Origin: Candidatus Hermodarchaeota archaeon
GTDB taxonomy: Archaea > Asgardarchaeota > Hermodarchaeia > Hermodarchaeales > Hermodarchaeaceae
Assembly: GCA_016840185.1 (NCBI GenBank)
Contig: JAEOSV010000059.1
Coordinates: forward strand, 1 to 5,103
Direction of reading: 5' to 3'
DNA length: 5,103 nt
The notes below the pieces were generated by a model. It saw nothing but the letters and a program-made list of their open reading frames with translations. It ran no database searches and was not told the origin of the DNA. The position numbers were made by a program, and so were the translations under genes. Of the stretch, positions 1-4,942 are shown piece after piece (the stretch's first letter is position 1; each line of letters opens with the position of its first letter).

Positions 1-80
1 CAGGTACCGGATACGAGTACCAACCCCTCTCATTACCCGATCAATGGACGACCACCAAATCTGCTACCACAAAGAAGTGA
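1..80 (+). CDS. atpI: C-terminal tail of A-type ATP synthase subunit I (partial, 5' end outside window)
   Basis: Reading from base 3, an open frame encodes GTGYEYQPLSLPDQWTTTK plus six more residues and stops at TGA 78-80. Subunit I / V-ATPase subunit a proteins end in a pattern close to G-x-G-x-x-(F/Y)-x-P, just after the last membrane helix, and GTGYEYQP fits it. That pattern is recalled, not searched. The position also fits, because subunit I normally sits directly upstream of atpK in archaeal ATP synthase operons. Here the stop is six bases before the atpK ATG and lies inside atpK's ribosome-binding site, as expected for translational coupling. Subunit I forms the ion half-channels against the rotor ring. 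Only 25 residues are visible, and the two other forward frames are also open here, so the call rests on the motif and the spacing. Confidence 0.6.
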   Translation, partial: GTGYEYQPLSLPDQWTTTKSATTKK

Positions 81-81
81 T
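77..81 (+). promoter_or_regulatory. Shine-Dalgarno site of atpK
   Basis: GTGAT at 77-81 matches the 3' half of the archaeal consensus GGAGGTGATC and leaves five bases before the ATG at 87. It supports that start over the internal ATG at 114 (codon 10). The site overlaps the proposed subunit I stop codon, consistent with an operonic, coupled start. Confidence 0.5.
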
Positions 82-86
82 AGGGA

Positions 87-1742
87 ATGCTGCAGCTGAT
101 ACCTCCTGAAGCCATGGGACAGGTCCTTGCCACCTTCGGCGCTCTCCTCGCCGCAGGACTTGGCGCCGCAGGCGCAGCCATCGGCATCGGATACAGCGGC
201 AGCGCCATGATTGGTACCATCGCCGAAAAACCCGAAACCTTCAGCAAAAGCATGATTGCCGTCGTCCTCGCCGAAGCTTTGGGGATCTATGGTCTCCTAG
301 CCTCGTTTATGATACTCATGCGACTGCCCTCCATCACCAACATGGTCCAAGGCATGATAGCTCTCGGAGCAGGGCTCTCAATCGGGATTGCTGCCATTGG
401 TGCAGGGATCGGTATTGCATTTGCGGGCAGTAGCATGTGTACGAGCCTAGCGGAAGCTCCCGAAACCTTCAGCAAAGCCCTCGTATCCGTGGTGTTAGCT
501 GAAGCTTTGGGGATCTATGGTCTTCTTGCCAGCTTCATGCTTCTCATGCGAATCGAAACCATCAGCGGGCCCCTCGAACAACAACTCGCCGCTGGAACCA
601 TTGCCCTTGCCGCAGGACTTGCCATAGGGCTAGCTGCACTTGGGGCAGGAATAGGCATTGCTTCTGCAGGCGAAGCGCTATCGGATAGTCTCGTCGAGAG
701 ACCGGAGATCTTCAGCAAAGGTTTGGTCGCCGTGGTGTTAGCTGAAGCGCTTGGGATCTATGGTCTTCTAGCGAGTTTCATGTTACTAATGAGAATAGAG
801 CAGGTCGCCTTGTTTGGGGAGGGGTTAGTAGGTCTTGCCGCCGGAATGGCAATAGGGCTCGCGGCGATAGGCGCAGGCTACGGTATTTCGAAAGCCGGAG
901 GTGCTTTGAGTCGAAGTCTTGTCCGAGCACCAGATGCCTTCTCAAAAAGCCTCGTCAGCGTCGTGTTAGCCGAAGCACTTGGAATCTATGGTCTGTTGTT
1001 AAGTTTCATGTTGATTATGCGCATCGATGGTCTGAGTTCTAATCCAGGTTTTGCAGTTGCGCAGGGACTCATGGGAATCGGAGCTGGTATCGCCATCGGC
1101 GTGTCCTGTATTGGTGCAGGCTTTGGTATTGCTTATGCTGGTGAATCACTCAGTAGGACAATCGCTGAACGTCCCGAAGCGTTCAGTAAGGGACTTGTTA
1201 GTGTCGTTTTAGCTGAAGCTTTGGGGATCTATGGTCTGTTAATCGGGTTCATGGTTGTGATGCGGATAGATTCGGTCGCTGCTGCTGCGGATGTTACACA
1301 AGCGATGGCGCAAGGCGTGCTAGCAATATCGGCTGGGTCCTCGATTTCTCTTGCCGCATTGGGCGGTGGAATTGGTATTGGACTTGGCGGTGCAGCATTA
1401 TGTGCGAGCCTCCGTTTTGCCCCTGAAACATTTAGTAAAGGCTTAGTTAGCGTCGTGTTAGCTGAAGCACTTGGGATCTATGGTCTGTTAGCTGCGTTTA
1501 TGTTGGTTATGCGCATGGACGCAGTAACCATGGCGACAGCATTCACTGGGTTATCAGCAGCTCTCACCGTTGGTATGGGTGGACTTGTCGCGGGCATTGC
1601 GATTGGCTGGGCTGGAGCCTCCATGGTAGGTGCCTTAGTGAACAAGCCTGAGGTTTTCAGTAAATCTATGGTTCCAGTTGTGTTAGCCGAAGCATTAGCA
1701 ATCTATACGCTGCTTGTAGCGTTTATGCTCATCATGCAGATT
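87..1742 (+). repeat. Seven in-frame tandem repeats of the c-subunit hairpin
   Basis: Approximate units are 87-341, 342-584, 585-818, 819-1052, 1053-1301, 1302-1535 and 1536-1742. Spacing between successive glutamates is 76, 81, 76, 81, 83 and 75 residues; the differences fall in the inter-hairpin linkers. The DNA is most alike around the Glu helix. A 23-nt block beginning GAAGCTTTGGGGATC is identical at 273-295, 501-523 and 1215-1237. A 19-nt block beginning CCGTGGTGTTAG is identical at 487-505 and 730-748. Units 1 and 7 resemble each other (K-P-E-x-F-S-K-S-M loop, A-I-G-x-x-G helix) more than they resemble the internal units, which mostly share G-A-G-x-G-I and a later S-L pair. Confidence 0.93.
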
Positions 1743-1745
1743 TAG
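87..1745 (+). CDS. atpK: A-type ATP synthase rotor proteolipid, subunit K (c subunit), seven fused hairpins
   Basis: This is the membrane rotor subunit of the archaeal ATP synthase, which carries ions past subunit I. The 552 residues divide into seven tandem units of about 70-85 residues, each a two-helix hairpin, giving 14 predicted membrane segments. Helix 1 of each unit is Gly/Ala-rich (GAGIGIA-like). The connecting polar loop has consensus P-(E/D)-x-F-S-K. Helix 2 carries VVLAEALGIYGLL with the ion-binding glutamate. These glutamates are E63, E139, E220, E296, E377, E460 and E535, so none is lost. The usual subunit has one or two hairpins. From memory, Methanocaldococcus jannaschii has three and Methanopyrus kandleri thirteen. 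Glu is followed by Ala, and helix 1 lacks an obvious Gln, so protons seem likelier than Na+ (inference). There is no sign of frameshift. None of the soluble ATPase subunits follows, so the cluster ends here or is split. Confidence 0.95.
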   Translation: MLQLIPPEAMGQVLATFGALLAAGLGAAGAAIGIGYSGSAMIGTIAEKPETFSKSMIAVVLAEALGIYGLLASFMILMRLPSITNMVQGMIALGAGLSIGIAAIGAGIGIAFAGSSMCTSLAEAPETFSKALVSVVLAEALGIYGLLASFMLLMRIETISGPLEQQLAAGTIALAAGLAIGLAALGAGIGIASAGEALSDSLVERPEIFSKGLVAVVLAEALGIYGLLASFMLLMRIEQVALFGEGLVGLAAGMAIGLAAIGAGYGISKAGGALSRSLVRAPDAFSKSLVSVVLAEALGIYGLLLSFMLIMRIDGLSSNPGFAVAQGLMGIGAGIAIGVSCIGAGFGIAYAGESLSRTIAERPEAFSKGLVSVVLAEALGIYGLLIGFMVVMRIDSVAAAADVTQAMAQGVLAISAGSSISLAALGGGIGIGLGGAALCASLRFAPETFSKGLVSVVLAEALGIYGLLAAFMLVMRMDAVTMATAFTGLSAALTVGMGGLVAGIAIGWAGASMVGALVNKPEVFSKSMVPVVLAEALAIYTLLVAFMLIMQI

Positions 1746-1808
1746 AATGTCTTCTCTGGGGTTTTAGAAAAGGTCAAGAATTGCCTGTGCTATTTATTTT
1801 ACCGATAA

Positions 1809-2864
1809 ATGGTGGTATCTAAAGTGACTGAAGATCGGTATAGTCGGTTTCGAGTACTGGATGGTATGGGTGAAACTGGTCTGTTACGGATTCGTGAAGC
1901 GAAAGTTGCAGTGGTGGGTATTGGTGGGTTGGGCAGTGTTTCGGCTCGTCAATTAGCTTCATTGGGAGTAGGTTCTCTGCGAATCGTTGATCGTGATATT
2001 GTGGAGGTGTCGAATCTTCAACGTCAGTTGTTGTATACTTCAGATGATGTTGGGAAACCGAAGGTGGAGGTAGCTATGAACCGATTGCGTCAAATTAATC
2101 CGGATGTAGAATTAGAGCCATGGGCGCTTTCGGTGACTGAGGTAACTGCGGATCGTGTAGTTGAGGGGGTGGATGTGGTGGTAGATGGGTTAGATAGTTT
2201 CAAACCTCGGTTTGCCCTGAATCGGGCGTGTGTCCGACAGCAGGTGCCGTATGTGTTTGCAGGGGCTCTGGCAGGGGTGGGGAATATGACAACTATTATT
2301 CCGCAGGAAACTGCTTGTTTGGAATGCGTGTTTAGTGGTGTGGGTGACAATCAACCGACTTGTGCGACGGTTGGGATTTATCCGACGGTGTTGGGAGTCA
2401 TTGCGAATCTTCAGGTTCAAGAGGTGCTTCACTTGGTTTTGGGGAAAGCGCCTTTGTTGGCGAATGAATTGTTGATGTTTGATATCAACCGGTTTCGGCT
2501 TGACCAGATTCCACTCCAAGCACATGAGACTTGTCCGGTGTGTGGTCAGGATGCAAAGTTAACTCAGCCGGAGATTATTTCGGAGCTTGTAATTACAGAA
2601 TTGTGTACTGAAGAGACTTTCTTGGTGCATGCGAATAATCCGGTTTCTATTGACCTTAACCGTGCAACAGAGCTTCTTCGTGATCAGTATCTAATCATTG
2701 GTCAGAGTTCGTTGGGTGTTCAAATCGAATATGAGAAAGGTGTTGAAGTGAGCTTAGTTGGTGAAGGTAATATTTTGGTGAAAGGAGTCTCTTCCTCGAA
2801 AAAAGCTGAAGCCATTTATCATCAGGTGTTAGTCGCAATTGAAGATGCGCTGAAGAAGAAATGA
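1809..2864 (+). CDS. E1-like adenylyltransferase, HesA/MoeB/ThiF family
   Basis: Members of this cytosolic family adenylate the C-terminal glycine of ubiquitin-fold carriers (MoaD, ThiS, SAMP or Ubl proteins), for sulfur transfer or protein conjugation. The nucleotide loop VGIGGLGS spans about 36-43, with ribose-binding D61. NLQRQ at 69-73 includes the arginine finger R72. K85 and D129 occupy the MoeB-type catalytic positions. CLEC (170-173) and CPVC (242-245) form the usual zinc site. PTCATVGI places C185 at the thiol position used for sulfur transfer or thioester. Residues ~254-351 form an extra C-terminal domain ending in a G-x-x-x-V-K-G-V segment and an amphipathic helix, like the tail of the longer (~340-350 aa) MoeB/ThiF homologues. 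The ATG at 1809 has no clear Shine-Dalgarno; GTG 1824 is an alternative start. AT-rich bases 1791-1801 lie just upstream. No carrier or E2 gene lies nearby, so the exact pathway is open. Confidence 0.9.
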   Translation: MVVSKVTEDRYSRFRVLDGMGETGLLRIREAKVAVVGIGGLGSVSARQLASLGVGSLRIVDRDIVEVSNLQRQLLYTSDDVGKPKVEVAMNRLRQINPDVELEPWALSVTEVTADRVVEGVDVVVDGLDSFKPRFALNRACVRQQVPYVFAGALAGVGNMTTIIPQETACLECVFSGVGDNQPTCATVGIYPTVLGVIANLQVQEVLHLVLGKAPLLANELLMFDINRFRLDQIPLQAHETCPVCGQDAKLTQPEIISELVITELCTEETFLVHANNPVSIDLNRATELLRDQYLIIGQSSLGVQIEYEKGVEVSLVGEGNILVKGVSSSKKAEAIYHQVLVAIEDALKKK

Positions 2865-2875
2865 GAATCAACGGG

Positions 2876-3583
2876 TCACTTCGATTTGCCTTTAATAGAT
2901 GCTGATTTCTTTGGTTTCATGAGTTGTTTTAGTTGTTCTAGCAATTCTGGTTGCGTAATGAACGAAACGAACGATCCCACGTAGGATTCGATTCGAAAGT
3001 GTTCCTGTAGTGTTGATGAAGCTAAGATTGAAAGGATTTCTTTGTCTCCCTTAGTGGCTAGGTCTTCGAGAACGCTTTGCCTTTTCGTCTCGTACTCCAT
3101 GAATAGTTTTTGTAGGGCTTTAACAGGTGGTGGTTTGGCGTCGAAGGAATAAGCTAGGAGTTTTCCGATACGCTTTGTGATTTTCTTTCCGTCGGCTGTT
3201 AGCCACCATTCGGGTTTCAAATTGAAGAGAAGAAATATCTGGCCAGTTCGGGCAAATAGGGTCTCGTTGACCATTTTTCCTGGAACAACACGTTGTCCAG
3301 CGGGAACAACTAGTCCCGCTTCTTGAAGGGTTTTAAGATAGCGGTAAATGGATTTATCCGATTTTGGTTCGATTCCCCCGTATTTCTTTGCGCGGTCTAT
3401 GAAGGCTTGTTCTAGATCACGAACGGTCATGGGACGCTGACGTAAGGCGATGATGATAACGTAATAGTTCGGTATGTAGAATAGAGCAATGACGTCTCCG
3501 TCGTCGATGATTTTAACGGGTGGGGTCTGGTAGGTTATGATGTCTTGATATTGCTCTTCTGGAAGTTCTTGTGTCATGATCAT
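2876..3583 (-). CDS. Winged helix-turn-helix DNA-binding protein (putative transcriptional regulator)
   Basis: This is a 235-residue soluble protein. Residues ~39-115 read as a winged helix: a hydrophobic first helix (NYYVIIIALRQ), a second helix (TVRDLEQAFID), a recognition helix (SDKSIYRYLKTLQEAGLV) and a strand-turn-strand wing (PAGQRV to ETLFART). The segment around W126-W127 and the C-terminal half (~145-225) look helical and charged and could be a dimerisation or ligand domain. The tail is very lysine-rich. I do not recognise a named family, and no effector-binding motif or cysteine cluster is visible. The protein has no cysteine at all, which argues against a metal- or redox-sensing Cys site. 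Two candidate starts, ATG 3581-3583 and ATG 3575-3577, lie two codons apart. The gene has its own TATA box, diverges from the surface-protein gene, and converges on the ThiF-like gene with an 11-bp gap. Confidence 0.8.
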   Translation of the reverse strand: MIMTQELPEEQYQDIITYQTPPVKIIDDGDVIALFYIPNYYVIIIALRQRPMTVRDLEQAFIDRAKKYGGIEPKSDKSIYRYLKTLQEAGLVVPAGQRVVPGKMVNETLFARTGQIFLLFNLKPEWWLTADGKKITKRIGKLLAYSFDAKPPPVKALQKLFMEYETKRQSVLEDLATKGDKEILSILASSTLQEHFRIESYVGSFVSFITQPELLEQLKQLMKPKKSASIKGKSK

Positions 3584-3586
3584 CTT

Positions 3587-3591
3587 TCACC
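3587..3591 (-). promoter_or_regulatory. Shine-Dalgarno site of the winged-helix gene
   Basis: On the minus strand GGTGA matches the core of GGAGGTGATC. It lies three bases before the first ATG (3581-3583) and nine before the second (3575-3577). Three is short for a ribosome-binding site, so translation may begin at the second ATG, shortening the protein by two residues. Confidence 0.45.
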
Positions 3592-3620
3592 GCTTTGATT
3601 TTGTTGCAGTAACCGTTATG

Positions 3621-3629
3621 ATTTTATAC
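3621..3629 (-). promoter_or_regulatory. TATA box of the winged-helix gene
   Basis: The minus strand reads GTATAAAAT, close to the archaeal TATA consensus, with a purine-rich stretch just upstream where a BRE would lie. Transcription starting about 25 bases downstream (near 3600) would give a leader of roughly 17 bases, enough to include the GGTGA ribosome-binding site. Confidence 0.6.
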
Positions 3630-3644
3630 TTAATACTAGATTGA

Positions 3645-3661
3645 TTCTCATACAATGAGAA
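3645..3661. promoter_or_regulatory. Perfect palindrome TTCTCAT-aca-ATGAGAA, candidate operator
   Basis: Two perfect 7-bp arms are separated by three bases. The site lies about 16 bp upstream of the minus-strand TATA box, in the divergent region between the winged-helix gene and the surface-protein gene. The short spacer and position suit a dimeric DNA-binding protein; autoregulation by the adjacent winged-helix protein is an inference. Confidence 0.45.
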
Positions 3662-3681
3662 AGTGATTCTTAAGCGTTGTG

Positions 3682-3687
3682 AATATA
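3682..3687 (+). promoter_or_regulatory. Candidate TATA element of the surface-protein gene
   Basis: AATATA lies 51 bases before the ATG at 3739. A start about 25 bases downstream would fall near 3710, giving a leader of about 28 bases. The match is short and no clear BRE precedes it, so this is weaker than the minus-strand box. Confidence 0.3.
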
Positions 3688-3693
3688 CGTCGT

Positions 3694-3709
3694 GTGATTC
3701 GGGAATCAC
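3694..3709. promoter_or_regulatory. Perfect palindrome GTGATTC-gg-GAATCAC, candidate operator
   Basis: Two perfect 7-bp arms are separated by two bases, 29 bp before the surface-protein start codon. The loop is too short for an RNA hairpin, so a protein-binding site is likelier. It lies just downstream of an AATATA candidate TATA element at 3682-3687, roughly where transcription of the surface-protein gene would begin. A bound protein there would be expected to repress. Confidence 0.45.
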
Positions 3710-3738
3710 TCTCGCATTGAATTATCGGATGTGTCTAA

Positions 3739-4491
3739 ATGGATGTAAAACGATTTAGTTCTATTGTATGTCTTGTCTTCATCGCAGCATTATTGCTAAC
3801 GAACACTCAGAGTAAAGAACTGAATCACTGTAATGCTGCAGTGGTTTGGACCGATAATTTTGAGGACGGTGACATTAGCGACTGGACGGTTGAATTAGGA
3901 ACCTTCACTGCAACAGATGGCTCCTTACGAGGTGTAGGCGCAACGAATGCGATTCGGCACGGTTCTGCAACAGCCTCGGGAACTTGGTCCTTTGATACAG
4001 AGATTGTCGGCATGGGCTCAGTGTATGTGAGTTTCTTGGCTGGAGAAACCAGTGGTGGAATTGCTACAAGTTGTTATTGTCTGCGAATCAACCGATTTGA
4101 CATGCAATTGCTTGAGTCTACGAATTATCAGAACACGTTACTTGACAGCTATGATCCTGCTGAAAATATTGCTGGATGGGTGCATATTGAAATCACACGT
4201 GATTTGAGCGGGCAATTTTCGATTAGTGTCAATGGCACGGCGCAACTTGAAGCTACCGACACAACTCATGGAGCGTCGAATTATTTTGTGTACTACTGTA
4301 ATATTGATTGTGCACTTGATAACATCGAAATTGACGATTCAACAGGGACAACCACGACTCCCACTGGAACTGAAAGCCCCATTCCACCTGGAATTCCAGG
4401 TTTCCCGTTTGCAGCTATTGGGTTAGGACTTCTTCTTCCAATCTCCTTAGTGTTGATAAATCGTCGTCGACAAGCTGGAAACACGGATTAA
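3739..4491 (+). CDS. Secreted, C-terminally anchored surface protein with a LamG-like beta-sandwich
   Basis: This 250-residue exported protein has an N-terminal signal peptide: MDVKRF followed by a hydrophobic stretch at ~8-20, with cleavage probably between 22 and 34. Residues ~36-200 are beta-rich. They open with DNFEDGDISDWTV and a following TATDGSLRG, the pattern of concanavalin/LamG-type jelly-roll domains that often bind carbohydrate. That fold is inferred by eye, and no catalytic motif is evident. C112/C114 and C187/C191 could form disulfides, and NGT in the second half is an N-glycosylation sequon. A Thr/Pro-rich linker (~202-220) leads to PGFPF, a hydrophobic segment (~222-240) and RRRQ. 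This tripartite tail resembles archaeal PGF-CTERM-type sorting or anchoring signals. It is transcribed away from the winged-helix gene, with two palindromes between them, and a hairpin terminator follows. Confidence 0.82.
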   Translation: MDVKRFSSIVCLVFIAALLLTNTQSKELNHCNAAVVWTDNFEDGDISDWTVELGTFTATDGSLRGVGATNAIRHGSATASGTWSFDTEIVGMGSVYVSFLAGETSGGIATSCYCLRINRFDMQLLESTNYQNTLLDSYDPAENIAGWVHIEITRDLSGQFSISVNGTAQLEATDTTHGASNYFVYYCNIDCALDNIEIDDSTGTTTTPTGTESPIPPGIPGFPFAAIGLGLLLPISLVLINRRRQAGNTD

Positions 4492-4496
4492 GAGCA

Positions 4497-4543
4497 GTTG
4501 GGAAGATGGCATCTAACTTTCGTTAAGTCTTCCCAACCCTTTT
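4497..4543 (+). terminator. Hairpin terminator after the surface-protein gene
   Basis: A perfect 10-bp stem pairs GTTGGGAAGA (4497-4506) with TCTTCCCAAC (4528-4537) around a 21-base loop. A smaller TAAC/GTTA stem (4514-4517 with 4522-4525) can form inside the loop. CC and TTTT (4540-4543) follow, then more pyrimidine-rich sequence. It begins five bases after the stop codon. The same T-rich stretch (4540-4548) could double as a weak TATA element for the next gene. Confidence 0.6.
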
Positions 4544-4567
4544 ATCTTCTAAGAATGCTTTGGGACT

Positions 4568-4572
4568 GAGGT
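4568..4572 (+). promoter_or_regulatory. Shine-Dalgarno site of the small PH-like gene
   Basis: GAGGT matches the consensus GGAGGTGATC and leaves seven bases before ATG 4580. It is one of the best ribosome-binding sites in the window and fixes the start of the next gene. Confidence 0.6.
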
Positions 4573-4579
4573 TTTTACA

Positions 4580-4942
4580 ATGACCGAGGATGAATTATTC
4601 TCAGGAGCTAAAGTAATTATTTCCATCAAGGCAACGCATGAGATTCGTGATGAAACGGGATTCAACACACTTGAAAAAACTAAGGGCGAACTCGTTCTCA
4701 CGGAAAAGGAATTCGTGTTTCTCGAAGTCAAGGGCACATTCAAGAAAGAGAAGACACGCAAGCATGGCTTCCCCTCTGACCGTCTCATTGGTCAAAGTTA
4801 CGAACGATGGACCGGTGGACCTACGTCCATGTATTTGACATACGAAGATGAATCCGGCAATTCGAAGTATTTCATCTACTCGGTGAGAAAAGGAGATTAT
4901 GACAAGTTCATTGGAAAAGTCCATGAACTAAGACTGATTTAG
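4580..4942 (+). CDS. Small cytosolic protein with a PH/GRAM-like pattern, function unknown
   Basis: This 120-residue protein has no signal peptide, membrane segment or cysteine, and I do not recognise it by name. Its layout resembles small pleckstrin-homology-like or GRAM-like domains. A strand pair (GELVLTEKEFVFLEVKG, 36-52) is followed by a basic stretch (KKEKTRKHGFP, 55-65), an 'S-D-R-L-I' strand, further strands (MYLTYEDESGNSKYFIYSV, 84-102) and a closing helix (GDYDKFIGKVHEL, 105-117). Such domains often bind lipids or proteins, but no binding partner is shown here. The start is supported by a GAGGT ribosome-binding site. The gene sits behind a terminator and so is probably transcribed on its own. 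Codons and composition look coding, and the two overlapping reading frames look less protein-like. Confidence 0.75.
   Translation: MTEDELFSGAKVIISIKATHEIRDETGFNTLEKTKGELVLTEKEFVFLEVKGTFKKEKTRKHGFPSDRLIGQSYERWTGGPTSMYLTYEDESGNSKYFIYSVRKGDYDKFIGKVHELRLI

Larger units (their letters stand above)
3642..3700 (+). repeat. Three direct copies of TGATTC at helical spacing
   Basis: TGATTC occurs at 3642-3647, 3664-3669 and 3695-3700, with starts 22 and 31 bases apart, or about two and three helical turns. The last two copies extend to GTGATTC. The third is one arm of the downstream palindrome and the first overlaps the upstream palindrome, so both sites may share one recognition half-site. Confidence 0.35.

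Noticed and set aside
41..718. Minus-strand open frames opposite atpK (41-253, 287-475, 515-718)
   Set aside because: They recur because the atpK hairpin repeats recur, and their proteins are Pro/Ala/Met-rich antisense translations without family features or ribosome-binding sites.
87..1742. Tandem repeats as a CRISPR array or satellite
   Set aside because: Units are ~225-250 bp, in frame, diverged at synonymous sites and encode a well-known membrane hairpin.
2090..2525. Two minus-strand open frames inside the ThiF-like gene
   Set aside because: The sense strand encodes a complete E1-like protein with all its motifs; the antisense products show no recognisable domain.
3443..3493. Hydrophobic stretch in the winged-helix protein (residues 31-47) as a membrane segment
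   Set aside because: It includes Pro and Asn, is only about 17 residues long and fits the first helix of the winged-helix domain, so a soluble protein is likelier.
3822..3828. GAATCAC inside the surface-protein gene as another operator half-site
   Set aside because: A single 7-base match within coding sequence, with no paired arm, is readily explained by chance.
4226..4484. Overlapping frames within the 3' part of the surface-protein gene (4226-4426 plus strand, 4293-4484 minus strand)
   Set aside because: They are out-of-frame shadows of a gene with a signal peptide, coherent domain and C-terminal anchor.
4549..4924. Antisense and out-of-frame open frames over the small PH-like gene
   Set aside because: The plus-strand frame from 4580 has a strong ribosome-binding site and an even, soluble-protein composition; the others do not.
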